A stretch of 64,000 nt of DNA, taken from positions 1 through 64,000 of the forward strand of contig CANJKZ010000915.1 of assembly GCA_947471745.1 (NCBI GenBank), given 5' to 3'. The notes under the pieces are model-generated. The model ran no database searches, was not told the DNA's origin, and saw only the letters and a list, made by a program, of their open reading frames with translations. A program made the position numbers and the translations under genes. This document shows, piece after piece, positions 46,456-54,086 of this stretch. The number at the start of each line of letters is the position of its first letter. The first letter of the stretch is position 1. Origin of the DNA: Closterium sp. Naga37s-1. Its lineage: Eukaryota > Streptophyta > Zygnematophyceae > Desmidiales > Closteriaceae.

Positions 46456-47362
46456 CAAGCTTGTCGACTGTCAGCGCAGCACGGTCGACCACGTTCTATT
46501 ACTGCAAGGTCGACCGTGCTCCAGCAGGGCAAAGTGGCGACTTGCCTGTTGGTCCAACCCTACGGTTTGCACTCGGCTTGTTGTCCGTGTAAGTGCATGC
46601 GTGTGTGCATGGAATGGTATGAGGGCATGGGATAATATATACTTCATATGTGAATGTTGAGTCATGATGTCGAATGTGTGTGTCGAGTTAATAGCGAGTT
46701 GTCGCTAGTCGCGTGTTACGTGGTCGTTTGTGTCCTGTGCGCGGTTTCTATTTTGTCGCGTGTCTCGTGCGCGGTTTCAATTTTGTCGTGTGTAGAACGT
46801 TAGGCGTGTTGCTGGTGTGTGCAGAAGACCCATCAAGAACTCAAGGATGAGTTAATGATGAAGAACCTGAGCCTTGGTTTCAAGATTCAAGTGATTGCAA
46901 AGCCTGCGAAAAGGGTACACTTCAAGAAAATGAGAATAGTTACATTACTTTGTGTAGTGTAACATTTCACTTGGTGGAGGCCCTTATGAAGGGTAGTTTA
47001 GAGACCTTTCGTGGTTGGGGACAGTATGGCACTGTTCCACATCAGTGTACCTCGGCTCTTGGGGTTTGTAGGAGCTGGGAGTCATTCCCAACTCGTAACT
47101 CTTCCAAGTTTGTGTTCTATGACTAGAGTGGCTGCTATAGTGTCGTTCGTTCAAACCAGCGCTGTGTCGTCAATTCTTAGTGAAATCGTGCGATATAAAT
47201 TTCTTATTGTAGGTGACTTTGAGACGCTCCAGATCCAAGTTGAATCAGGTTATTTGAAGCTGTGACCAGAACGCTATGAACATTCAAAGCCGCTGTGCAG
47301 AAATCCGACAGTGCACTCTATCTTTCGTTTTAGGCACATTGGAGCCTACTATGACAATAACA
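46453..47362 (+). mobile_element. Family B LTR-like segment, second copy
   Basis: The ends match 27,982-28,569: 46,453-46,717 matches the first block and about 47,042-47,362 the second, finishing in CAATAACA. An extra 325 bp lies between (46,718-47,041). It includes a short readable stretch, KTHQELKDELMMKNLSLGFK, reminiscent of a copia RNase H end, but this is not certain. No primer-binding site follows; the sequence instead enters an inverted repeat. No intact gene is present. Confidence 0.6.
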
Positions 47363-47560
47363 CTGCAAATGTTGCAAGTCGCCGGCGTGCCAATGCTGCA
47401 GTAAGGCGGCTGCACAGCATTGCACCTGTTTTGCCGGTGCTCGCAGTTGGTTGGCGTGCCATGCCTTGTCACATGCACAACGCAGATGCCAAGCCGACCA
47501 CGTGCCCACGATTGCACGTGATCCGCCACGTCGACCCCGGAATACCACCTCCGAGGTCAG
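47363..47560 (+). repeat. Left arm of a ~195-bp inverted repeat
   Basis: Its reverse complement matches 48,105-48,295. Shared landmarks include GTTGCAAGTCG, GTGCTCGCAG followed by TTGGTTGGCGTGC, TGCACAACGCA, GATCCGCCA and ACCTCCGAGGTCAG at the inner end. A 544-bp spacer separates the arms. Confidence 0.7.
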
Positions 47561-48104
47561 TCAACGGGAGTTGTGTATTGGCCCCGTCCTCGCTTGGGTG
47601 GAGCCGACTTCGTGGTCGGGTGTACAGGAGGTGCAGCCGACCAGCAATAGTGAGCGGCGCCGACTTGGGAGGGCGCGGACTTCAAGAGGTCGACTTGGGA
47701 GGTCGACCTGGCAGGGCGTCGACTTAACGACGCCGACTTCTCTGGGTGGTCGACGACGGGGCTCGTCAATCTGGGAAGGGCGCCAACTTTGGCAGGACGC
47801 CGACTTCGTGGCGTCGACTTGAGGGGCGCTGACTTCAAGGCGCCGACCTGGGGAAGCTGACTGGGTGTAGTCGGCGGCTAGTAGTTCTGGTCGTCCAGAA
47901 GTGGCCGACTTGGGGGAGTAGCCGACTTCGTGAAGTCGGCAGGAGGTGGTCGTCGACCTGGGTGGTCGATAGGCACGTACGATAGCTGGTCGACACCGAC
48001 CACACAAGTCGACGCCGACTTGGTGGTTGCCCGGTCGACCAGGTTACCTAGGTGATGAGATTCTGCGGAGGAGTGCGATGGTCGCCCAGGTGGTTTTGGC
48101 GAGA
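47561..48104 (+). repeat. GTCGAC-rich segment, inverted copy at 50,123-50,629
   Basis: This is the spacer between the two inverted arms, dense in GTCGAC and GCCGACTT motifs. Its reverse complement matches 50,123-50,629: GGCCC(C/T)GTCCTCGCTTGGG, GTGGTCGTCGACCTGGG and GGTGGTTTTGGCGA all recur inverted. It may be an LTR of family F in both orientations, but TG...CA ends are not visible. No open frame longer than shadow length is convincing. Confidence 0.6.
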
Positions 48105-48295
48105 CTGACCTCGGTGGTGGTATCCCGAGGTCGACATGGCGGATCAGGTGCAGACGTTAGTACGAGGACGATTTGGTGTGTGCGTTGTGCAGGTGACGAG
48201 GCACAGCACGCCAACCATCTGCGAGCACCTGCGAAGCGGGTGCGCTGCTGTCCTGCGGTAGCAACATTGGCACTCCGCCGACTTGCGATGTTGGC
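48105..48295 (-). repeat. Right arm of the ~195-bp inverted repeat
   Basis: This is the reverse-complement partner of 47,363-47,560, beginning CTGACCTCGG. The arms could fold back on each other around the 544-bp spacer. Confidence 0.7.
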
Positions 48296-48394
48296 ACGTC
48301 GTCGACCTGCAGCGTTGGCAGTCTGCGACTCTGCACTGCTGGAGTGCGGTCTACCAAGTTGTGCTGGCACGCGGTCGACCATGCTGCACTGGCA

Positions 48395-48601
48395 GTCGAT
48401 CGACTTGCATCCTGGCTTTGATGTAGTCTTGTCTTGCCAACATTGTACTATTGTTGTCAACTTTCTTAGTGAAACTCTTGCCAAATTGCCCCGTGAACTA
48501 GCAAGCAGTATGTGCGCTAGGAAAACGCCTAAGGAACGCATGAATCATACGAGCACCCGTGCCTAGCCCATAGTCTAGCTCCCGTTGCTGAAGTTATCTC
48601 C
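48395..48601 (+). repeat. Direct repeat upstream of the F Gag (leader copy)
   Basis: This runs from GTCGATCGACTTGCATCC to GTTATCTCC and recurs in the same orientation at 49,930-50,119. It also matches the minus-strand leader at 27,780-28,005. Copy 1 has a 17-base extra segment (CAAGCAGTATGTGCGCT) absent from copy 2. Confidence 0.85.
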
Positions 48602-48700
48602 ACATGGTGCGGTGAGCGTGGACGGCACACGACTTACCTTTCAGTCAGGTTGACGTAGTTGTCTCTTACCTAATTCGTGTTTGTAGGCCAGCAGCTATGT
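48602..48700 (+). other. Remaining F leader
   Basis: This short non-coding stretch between the direct repeat and the Gag-like sequence shares CATGGTGCGGTGAGCGTGG with the minus-strand F copy. Nothing else is recognisable. Confidence 0.5.
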
Positions 48701-49929
48701 GTTAGTCACTATGGTAGGCGCCGTAGTTGACATGGGGGTGTTGGAACCCTGGAGGAATGGCTGGAGAACGCGATGATACGTCATGACGCTAACGAGTATG
48801 GCAACCTGCCTTGGGCGGTCGTCGAGGCTGGCACCCGTGTTGTGTGGGCGACGGAGCACCCTTCTTGGCCTGTCTCTCCTCGACCAGTGAACACCGAGGG
48901 CGGCGTCGACGCGGGCGTCTACGTCGGCGGTGACCAAGTCGGCAGCAGTGCGGGAGGCACGTTGACGCAGCAAGGTGTGATTCACGCCGATGAAGTTGGC
49001 GGCGTTAGGGCATGAGGGGTGCGGTAGTCGGCGGCTGCGGGCTCCTTGCAAGGCGACCTCGGAGGTCGACGAAGTGGTTTGATGCCGATGCCGGCGACCC
49101 ACGTGATAGTAGGTGGGATTGCACCGAGCTACGGCTACTTCAAGTTTACGTCAGACAAGATTTCGGTCACCCCCCTGGTGGTCGGTTGACCTGACATTCT
49201 CACCTAGAAGGAAGCCATCGAGCCCCATCTGGAGATGGCTGGGCTGATCGGCTTCGCCCGCGGCACTGTGGCGACGCCGGAGGCGCACTACCCCGACCAA
49301 CGAGCGGAGTTTCCCGCAGTACAACTGCTAACCTTCACGGTCATCTCTCGGTGCTGCTCGCCGGGCATACAGATCGCCTTGAAGTCGTGCAGGGAGTACC
49401 TCGACGCCGGCCACCGGGCGTGGCACTTCATCGAGTCGACGTACCAGGTCACCGACGACCTGTACATCGGTCAGCTTGAGGAGCAGGTGTCGCACATACG
49501 GATGGGCGAAGAAGAGACGGCGGCCGACTACTGCAACCGGGCTCGGCGAATTCTCGCCACCATGAGGATGGCCGGCGTGCACTACTCGACGGCGTCGTAC
49601 CTCACACACGTCACCAAAGGGCTCACGAGTAACTACCACCTGCTGAAGCGGCTGTCGTTGGTGCCGAGTACTAGGGCGACACTCATCGAGGATTTTCTTA
49701 CCTCGTACATCCTGCAGGATGAGGCGATGCAGGAAGCTTAGCGGCCCTCGGAGCTCCTAGCACAGGTGAACTACGTTGCCCCGGCAAAGCAAGGTGGTCG
49801 ACTTGGGCAGTGCGGGCAGTTTGGCGGCAGTGGTAGTAATGGCTGGAAGCCGACGAAGGACGCCGACAAGAAGAATTCGGCGAAGGATAGCAGTCGTGGA
49901 GGAGGAAGTCGACGTCGGGAGTGTTGGCT
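48701..49929 (+). pseudogene. Copia family F Gag, truncated at the zinc knuckle
   Basis: An N-terminal section (ANEYGNLPWAVVEAGTR, GGTLTQQGVIHADEVGG) is interrupted near 49,013. The capsid part is a clean frame from about 49,208 to 49,741 with KEAIEPHLEMAGLIGFARG, KSCREYLDAGHRAW, TDDLYIGQLEEQVSHIRMGE and ADYCNRARRILATMRMAG, matching the UBN2-type copia Gag and the minus-strand copy at 26.3-27.6 kb. Stops include TAG at 49,205 (where Trp is expected before KEAIE) and TAG at 49,739. After NYVAPAKQGG the frame reaches RRREC at the start of the zinc knuckle and is then replaced by the direct repeat. No protease or pol follows. Dead fragment. Confidence 0.82.
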
Positions 49930-50119
49930 GTCGATCGACTTGCATCCTGGCTTTTATGTAGTCTTGTCTTGCCAACTTTTTGTACTATTGTTGTCAACTT
50001 TCTTAGTGAAACTCTTGCCAAATTGCCCTGTGAACTAGGAAAACGACTAAGGAACGCAGAGATCACACGAGCACCCGTGCCTAGCCCATAGTCTAGCTCC
50101 CGTTGCTATAGTTATCTCC
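49930..50119 (+). repeat. Direct repeat downstream of the F Gag
   Basis: This is the second copy of 48,395-48,601, spliced directly onto the Gag codons. With copy 1 it brackets the Gag pseudogene, as LTRs or a leader duplication would after deletion of everything downstream. Confidence 0.85.
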
Positions 50120-50122
50120 GCA

Positions 50123-50629
50123 AGGTCGGCTTCGCCAAAACCACCCGAGCGACTATCGCGCACCTCCGAGGATACTCCCCGACCAATTTCTTCTCCTTGT
50201 GCCTGTCTACTGCCCAGGTCGACGACCACCCCTTGCCATCTTCACAAAGTCGGGCACTCCCCATGTCAACCACTCCTGGTCAACCAGGCCTGCTGGTCGC
50301 CGACTGCACCGGCTTCACCAGGTCGGGGCCATGAAGTCGGCGCCCTCCCACATCGACGCCAGAAAGTCGACCTTTCGAAGGAAACGCCCTCCCATGTCGG
50401 CGCCCCTCCTAGGTTGTCGAGCCCCGTCGTCAACAACCAATAGAAGTCGGCCGCCGGCTCCCCGTCGTCGGCTGCTTCGCAGTGACCCCGTGCAGGTCGA
50501 CCAAACCTGTCGACCAGCTCGCCCAAGTCGGCGTCGCCCACTGCAGTCGATGGCTGCCCTCCTCACACATCCGACCACAAAGTCGGCTCCGCCCAAGCGA
50601 GGACAGGGCCAACACCCAACTCCTTTTGA
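50123..50629 (-). repeat. Inverted copy of the GTCGAC-rich segment
   Basis: On the minus strand this matches 47,561-48,104 across almost its full length. It lies immediately outside the second direct repeat, so the F Gag region is enclosed by large inverted arms. Confidence 0.65.
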
Positions 50630-50635
50630 CATCGT

Positions 50636-51084
50636 TTACACTTTGCCTCTGTCACATGCAGTCCCGACCTTTCCGACACTGCGAGTCAGTTTGACTGTGA
50701 GAAGATTGAGGCTTTGGTTCAATATTCCATAATGCACCTGGGTACATTGTCGTGGCTGTATATTGGCACGATACAAGGTAGGAAATTCTGGTGTTACTAA
50801 AAAGTACTGAGGCTCCAAGACCTGCAAAATATAGCCTTTCCAAAAATGGTAGATTCATTCGCTGAATAATCACATCCACGCTAGGCCACAGGAGAATTCT
50901 AGAAAATAGTAAAGTTCGATGCATGCAATCCAACTCGGTGATATAACCAAAATAGAACATAGGAATAGGGTAGAAGTGCAAAAATCGAAGTACAAAATTG
51001 GAATAACGTAATTCAGGATGGAACGGATGGCGTACTCTCAAGTCCCCCCCTCAAATCTGGGTGAAATAAATACTGGGGAGTCAT
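50636..51084. other. AT-richer stretch without recognisable gene
   Basis: I see no coding, RNA or repeat feature here. Base composition shifts to A/T-rich compared with both sides, and stop codons are frequent in every frame. It could be the remains of the gypsy element's upstream region. Confidence 0.5.
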
Positions 51085-51220
51085 CGGAGGAGACCCAGTT
51101 CACGGTAACGATGGTGGACGGCAGCAGGCTACCCATTGACTGCGAATCAACTATGCAGTTGTAGTCAGGGGCGAAGAGGTTCAACGCTACTAGTTACGGG
51201 AGGCCAATGCTACCAGTCAC
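51085..51220 (+). pseudogene. Ty3/gypsy protease-region fragment, left of the E insertion
   Basis: This reads ETQFTVTMVDGSRLPIDCES, a TAG, then a poorly conserved stretch ending LPVT. In gypsy elements this is the aspartyl-protease region just before the GLDFLLGRDFL motif, and that motif resumes at 55,927 beyond the inserted copia element. The last five bases GTCAC are duplicated on the other side of the insertion. Confidence 0.75.
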
Positions 51221-51355
51221 TGTCAGAACATATATATAGCTTATGCTGTTGTGTAGGCTATAGTGGGGTATCCCATAGGGGGTACAACCCAATTAGGGTT
51301 TCCTATATGTACTCACTTCATTCATAGTTCATTCATTCGCGTTCTCCTTTTCACA
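51221..51355 (+). mobile_element. Family E 5' LTR (135 bp)
   Basis: This short LTR runs from TGTCAGAACATATATATAGC to CTCCTTTTCACA, with TG...CA ends. It is flanked on the left by target duplication GTCAC and on the right by a primer-binding site. A TATATATA stretch at about 51,230-51,238 could act as the promoter. Its last 15 bases recur at 55,903-55,917. Confidence 0.88.
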
Positions 51356-51367
51356 TGGAATCAGAGC
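51356..51367 (+). promoter_or_regulatory. Primer-binding site of family E
   Basis: TGGAATCAGAGC directly follows the LTR without a spacer. It differs by one base from the initiator-Met tRNA complement TGGTATCAGAGC. Confidence 0.8.
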
Positions 51368-51429
51368 AGGTCCCCTCCTAGGGACTGTTTCTAGGGCCCA
51401 CCGAAGCGCGCCCCGAGGCGCGCTTTCCT

Positions 51430-52170
51430 TTTTTTTAGCGACCCTCCGTGTCGCCCCTAGCGGCCCGTTGCGCCGCCCTTACCTACGCGAGCCCGCCGCC
51501 CTTACGTCGCGGCCCAGCCGCCCTCACGTCGCGGCCCCGCCGCCCTCACCTACGCGGCCCCGCCGCCCTTAAGTCGCGGCCCCGCCGCCCTCACGTCGCG
51601 GCCCCGCCGCTCTCACGTCGCGGCCCCGCCGCCCTCACCGTCGCGGCCCCGCCGCCCTCACGTCGCGGCCCCGCCGCTCTCACGTAGCGGCCCCGCCGCC
51701 CTCACCTACGCGGCCCCCCCCCCCCCCCGCCCTCACCTACGCGGCCCCGCCGCCCTCACATCGCGGCCCCGCCGCCCTCACGTCGCGGCCTCGCCGCCCC
51801 TGCCTACGCGGCCCCGCCGCCCTCACCTTCGCGGCCCCGCCGCCCTCACGACGCGGCCCCGCTGCCCTCACCTACGCGGCCCCGCCGCCCCACTTCGCGG
51901 CCCCGCCGCCTATCCTCACCGGCCCCGCCGCCTACGACTGCCGAGCCGCCCAGCAGCCGAGCCGCCCGGGAGCCGAGCCGCCCTGCTGCCGAGCCGCCCT
52001 GCCGCCGAGCCGCCCGGGAGCCGAGCCGCCGAGCCGCCCTGCCGCCGAGCTGCCCTGCCGCCGAGCCGCCCTGCCGCCGAGCCGCCCGGGAGCCGAGCCG
52101 CCCAGCAGCCGAGCCGCCGAGCCGCCCAGCCGCCGGGCCGCCCTACTGCCGAGCCGCCCGACCTGCCCTG
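51430..52170 (+). repeat. GC-rich minisatellite leader of family E
   Basis: From about 51,460 to 51,925 a roughly 21-bp unit (CCGCCCTCACGTCGCGGCCC and variants with CTACG) repeats about twenty times. From about 51,940 to 52,165 a second tract based on GAGCCGCCCTGCCGCC follows. A run of 15 C residues lies at 51,714-51,728. The tracts fill the leader between the primer-binding site and the Gag ATG at 52,242. They could form strong secondary structure in the element RNA; no coding role is evident. Confidence 0.85.
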
Positions 52171-52241
52171 CCTGGTGAGCACAGCACCACTGTTACTGCG
52201 TGCCCTTCCCCTACTGCTTGCACTACTACACTGTCGTCGTC

Positions 52242-54086
52242 ATGGCTACCCCTAGTGTCCTCGCTTTTGACGCTGAGGGTCGAGCCATTGACTTTGAGGT
52301 CTGGGTCGACGACCTGCAGCTGTTCTTACAGTGCGATAGGGCGGACGGTCTTTCCCTCTTTGACCTCACCTCTGGCGCCTCTCCTGCCTCTGCTGCTGAT
52401 GCTGACCCCACTGTTCGCTCTCAGTGGGCCACCCGCGATGCTGCTGCACGTCTTGCTGTGCGTCGCCACCTGCCTACCACTGAGCGCGCGCACTTTAGTC
52501 AGTACAAGAGTGCTCAGACCTTGTACGACGCTGTAGTTGCGCGCTACTCTTCCCCTGCCACTGCTGCCCTGAGCCGCCTCATGCTACCGTACCTCTTTCC
52601 TGACCTTGCTGCCTTTCCCACTGTCGCTGACCTCATTACGCACCTCCGCACTAGTGACACTCGCTACCGCGCCGCCCTTCCTGCTGAGTTCTGCGCCAAG
52701 AACCCCCCCCCCATGTACATCACTCTCTATTACATAGTCACACGCCTCCCTGACTCCCTTCATGTAGTCAGGGACCACTTCCTCTCAGTCTGTCCCACCA
52801 CTCTCACTGTCGACCTCCTCGAGAAGTCCCTCCTGGCGGCGGAGAAGAGCATCGTCGCTGTAGGAGCCTCTCGTGGTGACCCTCGCACCCCCATCTTTGA
52901 GGGGTGTTCTCCTTCCCCCCTGCTGCCCTCTGTTGCCTCTGCTGCTGCTGCCGACCTGCTTGGTCTTGAGTCGGTCTGCGCGGCGTCTGCCCCTAGCGGG
53001 AGACGCCGCCCTGGCAGGGGCAAGGGGGGCAAGGGCGCGGGTGGAACTGGCGGGGGCGGTGGAGGTGGCGGTGGAGGCGGCGGAGGGAGTGGGAGTGGCG
53101 GTGGGAGTGGTGGCGGGGGCGGTGGTGGCGGTGGCAGCAGCGGAGGAGGAGGCGGTGGTGGCGGCAGCGGTAGGAGCGGAGGCAGCGGTGGTGGTGGAGG
53201 TGGAGGCGGCGGTGGCGGAGGGGGTGGAGCTGGTCGGGGTGGTGCCCCGCAGCGTAGCGGCTCTGGTGGTGGCCAGCGTCAGCAGCAGCAGCAGCAGCAG
53301 CGTTCGCGGGACATCCCCCCGCCCCAGCAGCTCCGTGAGTGGTACACGCAGCGTCAGCGGGGTGGGGGTTTTGGTCCGTGCACCTACGTCCTTCGTTCCG
53401 GCGACCGCGCGGGTGAGCAGTGTGGGGGTGCCCACCCCACCCAGCGCTGCTTTGGCCGCCTGACGGACGCTTGGCGTCAGCAGTTCCCCGAGGCTAGTGA
53501 GATTCCCCGTTGGGGAGAGCTGTCTAGGGCTGGCGTAGCTATCTTTGATCTTGACTTTGATGCTATCCTTGCTGCCATGTATGCTGTGACTATTAGTGAG
53601 GAGGGTGACTGTTACCGGTGTTTCCCGCCCGACCCGGGCATTGGTACTGCTGCGCTAGGTACTTCTGCGGCTGCTGCTCTAGGTGCCAGTGCGTCTGCAC
53701 TCTCAGGTACTGGTGAGGCTGCGCTCTCAGGTACTGCGCCGGCTTCGGCCTCCCTCACCTTCACGCTTGACTCAGGGGCTTCTCGCTCCTTCTTTCGAGA
53801 CCGCACCACACTCACGCCGCTTGGCCGGCCGGTTGCAGTCTCCCTGGCTGACCCCTCTGGGGGTCCTGTCCTCTCTCACTTCTCCACTGTCCTCCCGTGT
53901 CCGGCTGCCCCCTCGGGCACCTTGTCTGGTCTGTACCTCCCCTCGTTCTCGACGAACTTGGTGAGTGGTGCTGACCTGCAGGATGCGGGAGTTCACCAGT
54001 TTACTCCTGCGAGTCAGCGGGCGCCCGCACAGGCCGACACCTGGCCACGTTTTCGCGTCGGCCGGGGTCGAGTCTCTACACCCTGA
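52242..54086 (+). CDS. Family E Gag-protease (frame lost near its end)
   Basis: The start is ATG at 52,242 (MATPSVLAFDAEGRAIDFEV), which fits a copia Gag. A capsid-like helical region follows (VWVDDLQLFLQCDRADG, QYKSAQTLYDAVVARYSS, YYIVTRLPDSLHVVRDHF). Next come a very long Gly/Ser-rich tract (about 53,035-53,250), a Gln run (about 53,279-53,300), PPPQQLREWYTQRQRGG and a Cys/His segment (PCTYVLRSGDRAGEQCGGAH ... RCF) in place of a canonical zinc knuckle. The aspartyl protease has FTLDSGASRSFFRD at about 53,760. About 615 codons are open. Homology to the expected reading is lost near 54,018, where a frameshift moves the continuation into the integrase frame, so the last ~22 codons are spurious. 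Confidence 0.85.
   Translation: MATPSVLAFDAEGRAIDFEVWVDDLQLFLQCDRADGLSLFDLTSGASPASAADADPTVRSQWATRDAAARLAVRRHLPTTERAHFSQYKSAQTLYDAVVARYSSPATAALSRLMLPYLFPDLAAFPTVADLITHLRTSDTRYRAALPAEFCAKNPPPMYITLYYIVTRLPDSLHVVRDHFLSVCPTTLTVDLLEKSLLAAEKSIVAVGASRGDPRTPIFEGCSPSPLLPSVASAAAADLLGLESVCAASAPSGRRRPGRGKGGKGAGGTGGGGGGGGGGGGGSGSGGGSGGGGGGGGGSSGGGGGGGGSGRSGGSGGGGGGGGGGGGGGAGRGGAPQRSGSGGGQRQQQQQQQRSRDIPPPQQLREWYTQRQRGGGFGPCTYVLRSGDRAGEQCGGAHPTQRCFGRLTDAWRQQFPEASEIPRWGELSRAGVAIFDLDFDAILAAMYAVTISEEGDCYRCFPPDPGIGTAALGTSAAAALGASASALSGTGEAALSGTAPASASLTFTLDSGASRSFFRDRTTLTPLGRPVAVSLADPSGGPVLSHFSTVLPCPAAPSGTLSGLYLPSFSTNLVSGADLQDAGVHQFTPASQRAPAQADTWPRFRVGRGRVSTP

Noticed and set aside
46718..47041. A possible RNase H end (KTHQELKDELMMKNLSLGFK)
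   Set aside because: Too short and without a catalytic motif. The resemblance rests on a few residues only, so no gene was annotated.
47451..48007. Open frames across the GTCGAC-rich segment on both strands
   Set aside because: The segment is a GC-rich repeat with few stop codons. Frames overlap on both strands and show no protein-family motif.
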